From contig JAIXOJ010000211.1 of assembly GCA_027486835.1 (NCBI GenBank), forward strand, positions 1 through 45,263: DNA of 45,263 nt, in the 5' to 3' direction. A program made the position numbers and the translations under genes. Shown piece by piece: positions 8,958 to 17,940 of this stretch. The notes under the pieces were generated by a model. That model was not told the origin of the DNA. It did no database searches and worked only from the letters and a program-made list of their open reading frames with translations. Origin of the DNA: Chitinophagaceae bacterium. GTDB taxonomy: Bacteria > Bacteroidota > Bacteroidia > Chitinophagales > Chitinophagaceae. Within the stretch, counting starts at the first letter, position 1; every line of letters begins with the position of its first letter.

Positions 8958-9728
8958 CTAAAAATGAAGATGCCTTACCGTAGCTCCATTGTTGATTAAT
9001 TGTTTGAGAGAATCAATGCCAATTTTGATATGCCTTTCAACAAACTCAGCTGTTACTTTTTTGTCGCTTTCTTCTGTTTTCACTCCTTCGGGTATCATGG
9101 GAGAATCACTAACCAGAAGTAAAGCGCCTGTTGGAATTTTGTTGTAGAAACCTACGGTAAATATGGTGGCCGTTTCCATATCAATTGCATAAGCCCTTAC
9201 CTTAATTAGGTAGTCCTTAAAATTTTGGTCATGCTCCCATACCCTTCGGTTGGTGGTATATACCGTGCCAGTCCAATAATCCGTATTGTAATCTCTAATA
9301 GTAGTGGAAATGGCTTTTTGTAAAGCAAAAGCTGGCATTGCTGGCACTTCTGGTGGAAAGTAATCGGCACTAGTACCCTCTCCTCTTATCGCTGCAATTG
9401 GCAAAATCAAATCACCAATTTTATTGCGCTTTTTTAATCCTCCACATTTACCCAAAAACAAAACTGCTTTTGGTGAAATAGCACTCAGCAAATCCATAAT
9501 TGTGGCCGCACCAGGACTGCCCATTCCGAAATTAATAATGGTGATACCCCCCGAAGTTGCACTTTGAAAAGGACGATCTTTACCATTCACTTCTACACCA
9601 TGCCAATCAGCAAACATTTGAACATAGTTGCTAAAATTAGTCAACAGTATATATTTACCAAAGCTGCTCAAGGGAACACCAGTATATCGAGGCAGCCAAT
9701 TATCTACTATTTCTTCTTTTGTTTTCAT
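8958..9728 (-). CDS. amn: AMP nucleosidase (short Bacteroidota type)
   Basis: 256 residues. It belongs to the nucleoside phosphorylase/PNP_UDP superfamily: FGMGSPGAATI (phosphate/ribose site), KAVLFLGKCGGLKKRNKIGD, and AIDMETATIF, the ribose-binding Met-Glu segment. The match is to the AMP nucleosidase subgroup (AMP to adenine plus ribose 5-phosphate) common in this phylum, which lacks the extra N-terminal domain of E. coli Amn. Alternatives are a purine nucleoside phosphorylase or MTA/SAH nucleosidase, but the LPIAAIRGEGTSADYFPPEVP region favours AMP nucleosidase. The start ATG lies 52 bases from a divergent gene, so promoters of both must overlap. Confidence 0.8.
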   Translation of the reverse strand: MKTKEEIVDNWLPRYTGVPLSSFGKYILLTNFSNYVQMFADWHGVEVNGKDRPFQSATSGGITIINFGMGSPGAATIMDLLSAISPKAVLFLGKCGGLKKRNKIGDLILPIAAIRGEGTSADYFPPEVPAMPAFALQKAISTTIRDYNTDYWTGTVYTTNRRVWEHDQNFKDYLIKVRAYAIDMETATIFTVGFYNKIPTGALLLVSDSPMIPEGVKTEESDKKVTAEFVERHIKIGIDSLKQLINNGATVRHLHF

Positions 9729-9780
9729 AATAAATTCAGTTTAAAAATTAAAAAAAGCACCGCATACATCAATACAAATA

Positions 9781-10239
9781 ATGATTAAAATAACGTATCC
9801 TGCTTTCAATTTCAAAATAAAAGGAGAGCAAAATAAGGAATTGATTTTTGATGAGATTAGAAAACAGTGGGTAAGGCTTACACCCGAAGAATGGGTGCGA
9901 CAAAATATGTTGCAGTACATGCTCCAAACACTTCTATATCCTGCTGCACTGATTGCAGTGGAGAAAGAAATAAAACTAGGGGAGCTAAAAAAAAGATGTG
10001 ATATGGTGGTATACAAAAATGGTGCACCTTGGATGATTATTGAGTGCAAAGAAGCCAATGTAACACTCTCCGAATCAACTTTACACCAAATTCTCCGCTA
10101 CCATTTGGCACTACCGGTACCTTTTCTTTGCCTTACTAATGGCCAACATGTTTTTTTGTTTGAAAATAAAGACGGACATCTACAAGAAAGTACCACTTTC
10201 CCCGCCTGGACAATACCATCCGATAATACCAATATTTAA
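9781..10239 (+). CDS. Solo type I restriction HsdR N-terminal-domain protein
   Basis: 152 residues. The whole protein corresponds to the HsdR_N-type nuclease domain: a nuclease-like core with RCDMVVYKNGAPWMIIECKEANV (Asp, then Glu-x-Lys in a PD-(D/E)xK arrangement, written here across two short segments RCDMVVY and IIECKE) and a C-terminal FLCLTNGQHVFLFE strand pair. No helicase motor, specificity subunit or methylase is adjacent, so it is not a complete restriction enzyme. Such free-standing proteins are widespread in Bacteroidota; the role is unknown, with DNA repair or housekeeping nuclease activity as possibilities. It is divergent from AMP nucleosidase and convergent with the PepSY gene. 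Confidence 0.75.
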   Translation: MIKITYPAFNFKIKGEQNKELIFDEIRKQWVRLTPEEWVRQNMLQYMLQTLLYPAALIAVEKEIKLGELKKRCDMVVYKNGAPWMIIECKEANVTLSESTLHQILRYHLALPVPFLCLTNGQHVFLFENKDGHLQESTTFPAWTIPSDNTNI

Positions 10240-10439
10240 ACGGGTAATAGGCGATACACTAAATTAGGTTCCAAAAAGTTTTATCTTGATACCAATAAGC
10301 CCTTTAAATGAAACCCTATTAACAACGAATACCGAAGGATTTTTTTAATAGTTTCGATATTCATTTATAAAAGTTTCTTTGTGACACCTTTAACATGATT
10401 TGACATAATCAAAGTTTTTAGCAGCCTCAGAAAATTAAT

Positions 10440-11579
10440 TCACGCTCTTCTTTTTTTGTTTCTCCCCAAAAAAATAAAGTAACCTGAGATGGGCAATGAT
10501 GCTGCAATAAGTGAAGCTAAAAATGCGAGTATTTGCCCAGGAAAACCCAATACTTTACCCACGTGAATGTCATAGATCATACCAATAAATTTCTCTGCAC
10601 TAGATTTCATTTCATTTGTCTGCTTTTTCAGGAGGTTTCCACTACTTCTGTCAAATAAATACTGGCTTCTTTTTGCATAGTTATGTTTATTAAGCATCGC
10701 TGTCACAGCAATGGGTGCATTTTTTTTATCAGGCAAACTAATGAAGTAAAACTGCCCTTTTACTGGTTCTTTTTCTACATAACTCATTGTTTTGTACAAA
10801 ACATTTTGTAAGGGGCAGTTTAGTGTGTCGGAAAATACAGGCTTTGCAATAGACATTTCCTTACCACCATTGATTATCCATTTTACAGGTTCTCTAAACC
10901 ACGAAAATGCGAACCATAAGCCAGTTAATGCAATGCAAAAGGAAATTAATAGGCTATAAAAACCCACCACATTGTGTAAATCATAATTCTTGCGTTTCCA
11001 CTTTGTGTTTTTATTCCAATCAAACATTAAGCGTTGCTTAATAACTTCCTTTTTTTGAGGCCACCACAATACTAGCCCTGTTATCAACATCACTAGAAAA
11101 ATAACTGTTGACCATCCGATAATATAATGACCAATATTGTTGAGTAACAGGTTGTAATGAAGTTGCAGCACAACATTAAAAAACTCCCATTTGCTATCTT
11201 CAATGGCTTGTACTTTTCCAGAAAATGGATTTACAAAAACCGTTTTGTTATAAACAATCTCACCATTATATGTGATGGCATCTTCATTATATTTTGATGC
11301 CCTAAACAAAATGGTTTTATTACTATTTGGCCAGTATTCAATATACCTAATGGGGTAATTTTCGCCCAAAGCATCTTGCGCAGATTCTTTCAATACATCT
11401 AAAGAAACAGGGTTACTGCCCATTGCTGAATTGATGAAGATTCTATTTGAATAAAATACTTCTTTTAACTCTTTTTGCCAGCAAAATATACAACCTGTAA
11501 AACCCAATAACACAACCACCAAACCAGACGAAAGCCCGAGCCAGTGGTGTATCTGACCACATATCTTTTTATACGCCAT
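10440..11579 (-). CDS. PepSY-associated transmembrane protein
   Basis: 379 residues from the ATG at 11579 (an in-frame TTG at 11591 would abut the upstream stop codon). Four membrane segments are seen: near the N-terminus (HWLGLSSGLVVVLLGFTGC), around 160-185 (STVIFLVMLITGLVLWWPQ), around 210-235 (GFYSLLISFCIALTGLWFAF), and near the C-terminus (ILAFLASLIAASLPISGYFI), with a periplasmic PepSY-like region between the first two. The protein begins 12 bases after the TonB-dependent receptor stop, so the two are an operon. In Bacteroidota and Proteobacteria such proteins accompany siderophore receptors and are thought to act as inner-membrane ferric-siderophore reductases. This assignment rests on family and context, not on a catalytic motif. 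Confidence 0.85.
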   Translation of the reverse strand: MAYKKICGQIHHWLGLSSGLVVVLLGFTGCIFCWQKELKEVFYSNRIFINSAMGSNPVSLDVLKESAQDALGENYPIRYIEYWPNSNKTILFRASKYNEDAITYNGEIVYNKTVFVNPFSGKVQAIEDSKWEFFNVVLQLHYNLLLNNIGHYIIGWSTVIFLVMLITGLVLWWPQKKEVIKQRLMFDWNKNTKWKRKNYDLHNVVGFYSLLISFCIALTGLWFAFSWFREPVKWIINGGKEMSIAKPVFSDTLNCPLQNVLYKTMSYVEKEPVKGQFYFISLPDKKNAPIAVTAMLNKHNYAKRSQYLFDRSSGNLLKKQTNEMKSSAEKFIGMIYDIHVGKVLGFPGQILAFLASLIAASLPISGYFIFLGRNKKRRA

Positions 11580-11591
11580 TAGGAGATACAA

Positions 11592-14015
11592 TTAAAATTG
11601 AAAATTAATGCTGGTAATAAATCTGCGTGGCATTTGCGGTTCTATAGTAGACCAACCTTTCCAATACTGTTGATTGGCAATATTATCTAGCTTGCAAGAC
11701 AACCTTACATGTGCTAATTGATAGAACATTGTTGCATTAAAAATAGTATAAGCAGGTATAGTAAATGCACCAGTGGGTAAGCTGTTGGTAATGAGGTTCT
11801 CACTGGCATAGTTTCCTCCAAAACCAATACCAGCACCTTTCAATTTATTTTTAGTAAATGTGTAGCTTATCCATACATTACCTAGTTGTTTGGGACCTGC
11901 ATTGGTGGGTCTTAACCCTTCTGTTGCTGGTGCAGCTTTTACATTTTTACTATCGTTAAAGCTATAGCCTGCCACAATATTTAATTCCGCAATAGGGTTA
12001 GCAATTATCTCTGTTTCAAAACCTTTGCTGCTAATATTGCCTTGCTGAACGGTGTACCCTACTCTATCAGGATCTGGTATCACCACATCTTTTACTGTAA
12101 TATCGTAATAGCTAACATTCAAATTCACCTTGCCATTTACCAAACTCATTTTCAAACCTCCTTCCCATTGGTTGGCTTGCTGCGGAGTAAAATTGCTTAC
12201 AGTACCATCTGGCTGTGAGGTTGGTGCTACGTTTCTAAAGCCATTCATATAATTCCCAAAAAGCGATACCTTGTCTTTTAACACTGTATACACTAATCCA
12301 AACTTGGGTGACAATGCTGTTTGCTGATAATCACCAGTAGTAAGTCCTGTGCTGTAGGTAGTGGTGCCTTTATTGTCAAATTTATCTACACGTAGGCTTG
12401 TCATTAACAACAATTGTTCGGTAATATTGGTAACGTTAGAGAAATAAGCACTGTACACGTAAGTATCAGATGTATTCTTGGTTGGGCTTGTGTTAGCTGC
12501 CATCTTTGCATCTACCGCCTGTTGTGTTAATTGCGCATATCGGCTATCGTATTTCATACTGTTTACAAAATCAAATTGGATATAAGCTGTACTATTATTA
12601 GTCGTTTTTAAATTCGTAACATCTACACCTAATACAGTTCTGTTTCTTATTTTTCCAAGGGTAAAATCGCCAATAAAGTTTTGCTGAAAATTGGTAGTTA
12701 TTCCAATGGCATTTTGGTCACTCAAGAAACGAGACAGCAAGGTATCATTGGAGGGTTGCAAAAACATAATGTATGAATATAACCCATCGCTTTTTCGTAT
12801 GCTTTGAGATAGATTGGTTTGAGATACCCACTTGCCACTTAGCTTATAATTCATTTGTGCAAAGAGGTTTGTAGTTGGATTTTTTATTGTGATATCATTA
12901 CTGGTAAAAGATTTTTTATAGTCAATACCTAACTGGTCTGGAGTGGTATAAATTAATTTTCTGCTTCTATTTAAAAATATAGATACCGGATTAGTAGCAG
13001 CGGAGTTATAGAACTCTGCATTTACATGAAAACTTAGTTTCTCAGAAGCATTGTACACTAGTGATGGTGCTAAAAACACAGACTTTTTAAACCCCGCATC
13101 TTGAAAACTATTCTCATAATGGTATGCACCATTTACACGTAGGAATAGGTTTTTGTCTTTCCCTAATACAGTATTGTAATCTGCGGTTAAACGGTTTAAA
13201 CCAAATGTGCCATTGGTATAAGCAATTTCGCCAGCAGTGCCATCGAAAGGTTTTTTGGTAACTATGTTAATTAAGCCACCAAATGATACTAGGCTACTGC
13301 CAAACAATGTACCCGAGGGGCCTTTTATTACTTCAATCTGCTCAATATTGGCAGGGTCTAAGCCACCATTGGTTTGCCCCGCAATACAATTTATCATTGA
13401 AGGTTGTACCGCAAAACCTCTTAGTGAAAAATAAGCCGCACCATCACCACCACGGCCAGTAGCTGACCATAACTTATCAATACCTGGTGCATTTTTAAGT
13501 GCGTCATCAAAATTGGTAACCACTTGTTCCTGCAACAACGCTTTAGTAACCACGCTGTAAGATTGTGGATTTTCCAAGTTCTTTAGTGGCAATCTGGCTG
13601 CGGTAGTATTTTGCTTTTTGGCAAATTTGTTTACTCCACCATTTACAATCACTTCTTGCAATTGAATGCCTGATAACTTCAATTGAAAAGATAAACTGGC
13701 TGTTATGTTTTCTTCAACATTAACCTTTTGTTCGATAGTTTCATAGCCAGTCAATGAAATTTGAATAGTGTAGCTTCCCACTTTTACTTTACGAAATTCA
13801 AAAGCCCCGTTTTCATCTGTAATGGTACCACTTCGATTTGATTTTATGGCAACCGAAACATACGCGGCTACTTTGTTATCATTAGTTACTACTGTTCCTT
13901 TAATTGATCCGAAAGCTTCCCCATTGTCTTTGGCAATAGAAACATAAGCATTAAAAATCATTACTCCCAAGATTGTCCATTGTTTCCATTTACATTTCAT
14001 TAATAAATCCATCAT
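11592..14015 (-). CDS. TonB-dependent siderophore receptor with carboxypeptidase-regulatory-like N-terminal domain
   Basis: 807 residues; Met6 (14000) is a good alternative start since KCKWKQWTILGVMIFNAYVS reads as the signal peptide. A carboxypeptidase-D regulatory-like domain (about 35-115, GSIKGTVVTNDNKVAAYVS, then LTGYE) is typical of Bacteroidota receptors. The plug follows (about 140-260: NFDDALKNAPGID, SLRGFAVQPSM, IEQIEVIKGPSGTLFGSS), then a 22-strand barrel ending in the aromatic residue of NFQF. The plug and barrel fit the siderophore class (TIGR01783-like). It imports an iron chelate across the outer membrane using TonB energy. The ligand cannot be told. The downstream PepSY gene supports iron use. 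No Fur box was recognised. Confidence 0.9.
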   Translation of the reverse strand: MMDLLMKCKWKQWTILGVMIFNAYVSIAKDNGEAFGSIKGTVVTNDNKVAAYVSVAIKSNRSGTITDENGAFEFRKVKVGSYTIQISLTGYETIEQKVNVEENITASLSFQLKLSGIQLQEVIVNGGVNKFAKKQNTTAARLPLKNLENPQSYSVVTKALLQEQVVTNFDDALKNAPGIDKLWSATGRGGDGAAYFSLRGFAVQPSMINCIAGQTNGGLDPANIEQIEVIKGPSGTLFGSSLVSFGGLINIVTKKPFDGTAGEIAYTNGTFGLNRLTADYNTVLGKDKNLFLRVNGAYHYENSFQDAGFKKSVFLAPSLVYNASEKLSFHVNAEFYNSAATNPVSIFLNRSRKLIYTTPDQLGIDYKKSFTSNDITIKNPTTNLFAQMNYKLSGKWVSQTNLSQSIRKSDGLYSYIMFLQPSNDTLLSRFLSDQNAIGITTNFQQNFIGDFTLGKIRNRTVLGVDVTNLKTTNNSTAYIQFDFVNSMKYDSRYAQLTQQAVDAKMAANTSPTKNTSDTYVYSAYFSNVTNITEQLLLMTSLRVDKFDNKGTTTYSTGLTTGDYQQTALSPKFGLVYTVLKDKVSLFGNYMNGFRNVAPTSQPDGTVSNFTPQQANQWEGGLKMSLVNGKVNLNVSYYDITVKDVVIPDPDRVGYTVQQGNISSKGFETEIIANPIAELNIVAGYSFNDSKNVKAAPATEGLRPTNAGPKQLGNVWISYTFTKNKLKGAGIGFGGNYASENLITNSLPTGAFTIPAYTIFNATMFYQLAHVRLSCKLDNIANQQYWKGWSTIEPQMPRRFITSINFQF

Positions 14016-14538
14016 TCTTTAATTTTTAAATTAGTTGGCTGCAAATGTGTAGGTAGCATTCTTATTGTTTATGCCGCATTCGGAATAGCTATTTATAGAA
14101 TCAGGAAACTGACATTGGGATGACATATGCTGGAAAAGGAAGGTCTTAGTGAAAGAGAAAACCTTAAAGAATAAAAACATATACTGAATTGAATAGTAGT
14201 TTGCTCTTGTTACCAGATTTAACGATTCCCCTATGTAAATCATTTGATGAAGGCAACCATTTTCTAGCCGCATACGCTCTTCTAATAAAGCATGGAAAAC
14301 GAATACCTTGTTGATACGTACAGCATTCATATTAACAATGGAAAAGCTCCTTCTAAAATGGGTGGCTCATTTTTTGTGTAAAATTTTCTGTGTAAATTTT
14401 TTTTTACACAGTTTTTTTTACACAGTTTTTTTTACACAGTTTTGTGTAAGATTTTTTGTGTAAAAATTATTTTACACAGTTTTTTTTACACAGTTTTCCA
14501 TTTGCTTTTTTTTTACCAAAAAATAAAACGTAGAAATT
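14016..14538. other. Divergent spacer holding a 14-nt-period repeat ladder
   Basis: The space between the receptor gene (-) and the XRE regulator (+). It contains the ladder at 14374-14493. A 99-codon frame at 14031-14330 (-) has no recognised features and is not called. A CACATTTG box on the minus strand at 14042-14049 could be part of the receptor promoter. Confidence 0.45.
14374..14493. repeat. Nine-copy TTTACACAG/CTGTGTAAA ladder, 14-nt spacing
   Basis: The 9-mer TTTACACAG occurs at 14403, 14417, 14431, 14471 and 14485; the reverse form (C/T)TGTGTAA(A/G) at 14374, 14388, 14442 and 14456. Within each block the step is exactly 14 nt. Inverted copies at 14388-14396 and 14403-14411 make a perfect stem of 9 bp. 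The array ends 46 bases before the start of an XRE-type regulator, so it may be a multi-site operator for that protein, or a slippage product. Confidence 0.8.
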
Positions 14539-15039
14539 ATGAGTGTTGTAAAGCATCTCCGCAAAAGTCTTGGGCTAACAACGCAACAAATAGCTGATTA
14601 TTGCCAAATTCCGCTTAGTGTTATTTCTATGGCGGAATCTGGCAGACGCGAATTACCTCGTCTGGCTCACCAAAAGCTTAGTCGCTTGTTAACCCTATTA
14701 CAAATAGTTCAAGACAATCAAAAAGGGGAAGATTTGCCCAAGCCAGTAACAACAACAATAGTAAACGAAGCTGTTAACAATACTGGTTGGCAACTAAAAA
14801 AATTACAGCAAAAGCTACAACAGATGCAGCACAAATACAAACAAGCAACCACTATTTTAGCACTTCGGCAACTAATGCAAGAACAATCAACCGAAGATAG
14901 ACTTGAACATTTATTGTTGGAAGTACTGGAAGCCGATGCGGAAGTGAAATTAGCTGCAAATAATGTAGAACAACAAGCACTTCTGCAAATTGAAATTCGA
15001 GTGCTGCAATACAAAATGGAATTGCTGGCAGTGCTGTAA
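14539..15039 (+). CDS. XRE-family helix-turn-helix protein with coiled-coil tail
   Basis: 166 residues. Residues about 3-50 form an XRE/Cro-type HTH (VKHLRKSLGLTTQQIADYCQ, then IPLSVISMAESGRRELP). The remainder is rich in Gln, Leu and Lys with heptad character (LKKLQQKLQQMQHKYKQAT), suggesting a coiled coil for dimerisation. It may bind the nine-copy repeat directly upstream and regulate itself; this is inferred from position. It stands alone: the receptor operon is divergent and the next gene is convergent 424 bases away. Phage or toxin-antitoxin regulators share the fold, but no partner is visible. Confidence 0.7.
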   Translation: MSVVKHLRKSLGLTTQQIADYCQIPLSVISMAESGRRELPRLAHQKLSRLLTLLQIVQDNQKGEDLPKPVTTTIVNEAVNNTGWQLKKLQQKLQQMQHKYKQATTILALRQLMQEQSTEDRLEHLLLEVLEADAEVKLAANNVEQQALLQIEIRVLQYKMELLAVL

Positions 15040-15463
15040 CCATACACATCTGTATGTCATAGGCTGTTCTATTTTTGACTTTCCAAGGTGTTTTTACCTA
15101 CATTATAGGCATACACAGATGAAGGTAGAAATTGAATTTGTACCCTGCAATAATTTGTTCTTCTGAAAAGGGATATAATGCCATACAGGAATAAAATTAG
15201 CAAAATAAGGTCGCCAGAAAAACCTTATTTGCCCAAAAAATGACTTTTAGAGTAAAATCACCTCAATCCTTGTGCTTATTTTACCGAAGCTTATTGCTTC
15301 AATCGTCCCCATTTATGTAGCTTTCCTTAGGCACTTTTTACTTTGTGCTTTTTTAAAAATTCCTTGCTTTACTTTCAAAAAAATTGCAGCAATAACCAAT
15401 TAATTTCTTGTGATTGGTTTGTGTAATTTATTTAAAGAAAAGGTAGTATTAGGTTTTGGTTGC
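15040..15463. other. Convergent spacer, no gene seen
   Basis: About 420 AT-rich bases between the XRE gene and the outer-membrane barrel gene. No ORF with recognisable features, no strong hairpin and no repeat was found. Confidence 0.5.
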
Positions 15464-16390
15464 CTAAAATTGGTAAGCGAGATGAAGCATTAAGCGGTTA
15501 TTCGTATGCACGAAACCATTAGCTAGGTTTTGCGACAGGGGCGATTGCCAACTGGCTCCAAATGCAATTTTTTTGTACAAGAGTTCCGAACCAATGGAAG
15601 CCAATAGCACTTTGCCACCAGAAATATCCACTTTGAAGCCCTGTTGTTCGTCCTGCTTCGCCGTTTCATATACTAACCCAACATTAGGAGCAATCGACCA
15701 ATTTGGGTTTGGTTTAACTTTATAATATACCTGACCAGCAAGGCTCAATTTATTGCCATAACGGTAATGATACTGATTCACATTGTTCCATTTCCAGCTA
15801 CCATTTATATTGATTCCTACATCTTGCAAACGAACATCGTACATTGTATTGAGTAAATAGTCAACACTGCCAGTGCCTAATTGGAAAAGATTTGTGTTTT
15901 GGGTCGAGCCTGCTTTTTCGTCAGGATTATAGGTGCCTGTAGGTAGTTTGATGCCCCCTCCTATCCAGAGACTATGCCCTAAGTAGCGGTGCTGCCAAGT
16001 AGATTCATGCTTCCACAATTGAAAATAACCAGAGAGGGTAATATCGCTAATACCTTGCTTTTTGCTAGCAATCCCTTGATTTATTCTTTCATTAAAACTA
16101 TAGGGAACTGAGGCCATAATTCTAAATTTTTTTCCAAAGTTCCAGGCACCCCACCATTCCAAATTGCTGTAGTTTTCTGTGGTTGTTAAATAACTTTCTT
16201 CGCCATTGGTACCCAAATGGGTTTTAAGGGAATTAAACCTATAACGAAAGCCCATGATTCTTTTTTTGAAATCGGGCAAAATGCCATTGTAGTAACTGCT
16301 CACACCACAGCCGCAAATGTCACATGCAATGGCTTGAGTCAGTTGCGATGAAATGGATAAAAGGAGGACAAAAGCAAATATTTTCTTCAC
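15464..16390 (-). CDS. Outer-membrane beta-barrel protein with N-terminal CxxCxC motif, copper-cluster associated
   Basis: 308 residues, GTG start. After a signal peptide (about 1-20) the mature N-terminus carries Cys23-Cys26-Cys28 (CDICGCG), a likely metal-binding or lipid-proximal motif. The rest alternates in beta strands rich in Trp, Tyr and Gly (FRYRFNSL, NLEWWGAWNFGKKFRIMASV, GGGIKLPTGTYNP) and ends in the aromatic LMLHLAYQF, the usual outer-membrane barrel terminus. It lies downstream of the MbnP/MbnH-like pair on the same strand, separated by ~500 bases that hold a nuclease-gene fragment. A role as the outer-membrane channel or receptor of that metal system is inferred from position. 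The family is annotated only as a transporter-like barrel as far as I can recall. Confidence 0.65.
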   Translation of the reverse strand: MKKIFAFVLLLSISSQLTQAIACDICGCGVSSYYNGILPDFKKRIMGFRYRFNSLKTHLGTNGEESYLTTTENYSNLEWWGAWNFGKKFRIMASVPYSFNERINQGIASKKQGISDITLSGYFQLWKHESTWQHRYLGHSLWIGGGIKLPTGTYNPDEKAGSTQNTNLFQLGTGSVDYLLNTMYDVRLQDVGININGSWKWNNVNQYHYRYGNKLSLAGQVYYKVKPNPNWSIAPNVGLVYETAKQDEQQGFKVDISGGKVLLASIGSELLYKKIAFGASWQSPLSQNLANGFVHTNNRLMLHLAYQF

Positions 16391-16688
16391 GCTTAATTTT
16401 TAAATAGTTAATTCATTCTACATTTTCTTCAGCCATAAACCGTATAACTTATTCTACATTTCTTTTTTGGGAGGGAGTTCTGTCCAATATTCCGCCACCA
16501 CAATACCATCATCTTTGTGCATTTACAATAAATCTATATGCTTTAAGTTACTTTCTGCACAAAGATTAGGCTCGATTGAATTGTCGTGACAGTGGAACGA
16601 CATTTTGGTATTTAGGAAATTTCTCTGAAAATTCTATCACTCTTCTAAAAATTTTCTCCTCAACATTTCTCCCATATTTCTCTTTCAG
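16391..16688. other. Spacer, no intact gene seen
   Basis: About 300 bases between the barrel gene and the DUF1016 fragment. It may contain further decayed sequence of the nuclease gene, but no frame with recognisable similarity remains. No hairpin terminator was recognised. Confidence 0.4.
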
Positions 16689-16889
16689 TTAAGCTGCTAA
16701 GGTTAAAACAATTTGTTTCGCATAACCTGCGCGTTTATGCTGAAGGATATCTTTATTAATTCTATTGCCTACTTTCCAAAACAATAAGGTAAGTGTGCTG
16801 TTGGCCACCATTGCCAATTGATGTTGGCTTTGGTCAATTAAATCGGATAATTCAACAAAAAGAGTTTTCTCATTGAATTTCCATTTCAA
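16689..16889 (-). pseudogene. Truncated DUF1016 (YhcG-type PDDEXK nuclease) N-terminal fragment
   Basis: Only 66 codons. The frame resembles the N-terminal DUF1016 domain: a helix like LSDLIDQSQHQLAMVANSTL, then LLFWKVGNRINKDIL and RAGYAKQIVLTL. Full YhcG-family proteins are about 330-380 residues and end in a PDDEXK nuclease domain, which is absent here. The fragment begins 19 bases after the MbnH-like gene stop and separates it from the barrel gene, so it looks like an insertion relic that has since decayed. Confidence 0.6.
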
Positions 16890-16907
16890 TTTACTTGCGC
16901 TAAATAT

Positions 16908-17936
16908 TTATGGTTCCACTAAAGTTTTGTCCCTTACAAAATATACATCATCAAGCGTTTTTAAGAAAGCGACAAGCTTAGTTTTCTCAGCCGCGCTGAT
17001 TGAAATGCCCAATCTACCGTTTTGATTAAATGAAGAGGCCAGATTAGGGGTCTTTTGAACCCCTGAATTATAAAAATCCAACACCTGCTCAACCGATGAG
17101 AAACGGCCATCATGCATGTAGGGTGTGGTGTAGCCAATGTTGCGAAGCGAAGGCACTTTAAATTGGTATCGATGGTTGCTGTCGAGGGTAATGCCATACC
17201 TACCTTGATCGTTCAATGCACTGATGGGAAGTCCATTGTTTACAAATGCATGGTTAGTAAAAAGGGGTTCTTGGTGGCAAGAAGCACATTTTTGTTGGAA
17301 AAGTGCATACCCCGCCTCCTCAATTGGTGAAAACTGTATTCCTTCCTTTCTCATCACACTGTCATACTTAGAATGGCTGCTGATGCACATGACCATAAAC
17401 TGCGATAGTGCCTTTAAAAAATGAGTTCCTGAAATAGTTCTATCGCCAAAAGCTTGCTCAAATAGAGGAGGATAAACGCTAGAAATTCGAAGTCTATTTA
17501 ACACATTTGCCATGGTGTCGTCCATTTCAACATGGTTGGTAATTGGAGCGATGGGTTGTAAATCCAAGTCGAAAATACCTCCATCCCACATGAAACTGGT
17601 ACTCCAAGCTAGGTTCATAATGGGGGGTGAATTTCGAGTACCCAATCGATCGTGTATGCCATGGCTCACATTGTGTCCGGGATGGGAAAAGGCAGCATAA
17701 GATATGTGGCAACTGGCACAACTAATGGTGTTATTGTGGGATAAAATGGGGTCGTAAAACAATTTTCTGCCTAACTCAAAGCCCGCTTTTGTTACTTCAT
17801 TTGTTGAAAAACGATAAGCAGGTTCTGGAAAATTGCTAGGTTTTTGAAAACCCAAAAATGGGTTATCCAACCCTTTCTTGCAGGCATATAAGCCTACAAG
17901 AAAGAGTAAGATAATAACGGTTTGCTTTTTGTACAT
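16908..17936 (-). CDS. Di-haem cytochrome c peroxidase-family lipoprotein, MbnH-like
   Basis: 342 residues from the ATG at 17936; the longer frame to 17999 would overlap the upstream gene and lacks a signal, whereas from 17936 a lipoprotein signal with Cys19 (GLYAC) appears. Two haem c sites are seen: CASCH at 73-77 and CASCH at 217-221, with a YMHDGRF segment in the second half that may supply an axial Met. The layout fits bacterial di-haem peroxidases (MauG/CcpA/MbnH superfamily). Directly upstream, 4 bases away, lies an MbnP-like gene; in known pairs MbnH oxidises a Trp of MbnP to kynurenine to build a copper site. The periplasmic-side lipoprotein location is inferred. A plain H2O2-scavenging peroxidase is the alternative. 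Confidence 0.85.
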   Translation of the reverse strand: MYKKQTVIILLFLVGLYACKKGLDNPFLGFQKPSNFPEPAYRFSTNEVTKAGFELGRKLFYDPILSHNNTISCASCHISYAAFSHPGHNVSHGIHDRLGTRNSPPIMNLAWSTSFMWDGGIFDLDLQPIAPITNHVEMDDTMANVLNRLRISSVYPPLFEQAFGDRTISGTHFLKALSQFMVMCISSHSKYDSVMRKEGIQFSPIEEAGYALFQQKCASCHQEPLFTNHAFVNNGLPISALNDQGRYGITLDSNHRYQFKVPSLRNIGYTTPYMHDGRFSSVEQVLDFYNSGVQKTPNLASSFNQNGRLGISISAAEKTKLVAFLKTLDDVYFVRDKTLVEP

Positions 17937-17940
17937 CCGG

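Noticed and set aside
10327-10362. Hairpin between the HsdR-domain gene and the PepSY gene
   Set aside because: GAATACCGAA and TTCGATATTC pair with a mismatch around a 16-nt loop; too weak and AT-rich to call a terminator.
14031-14330. 99-codon open frame upstream of the TonB receptor gene (-)
   Set aside because: No recognisable domain, signal peptide or start context; composition is that of chance AT-rich sequence and a possible receptor promoter overlaps its end.
16689-16889. Functional small nuclease
   Set aside because: Only the N-terminal part of the DUF1016 protein remains, without the PDDEXK domain.
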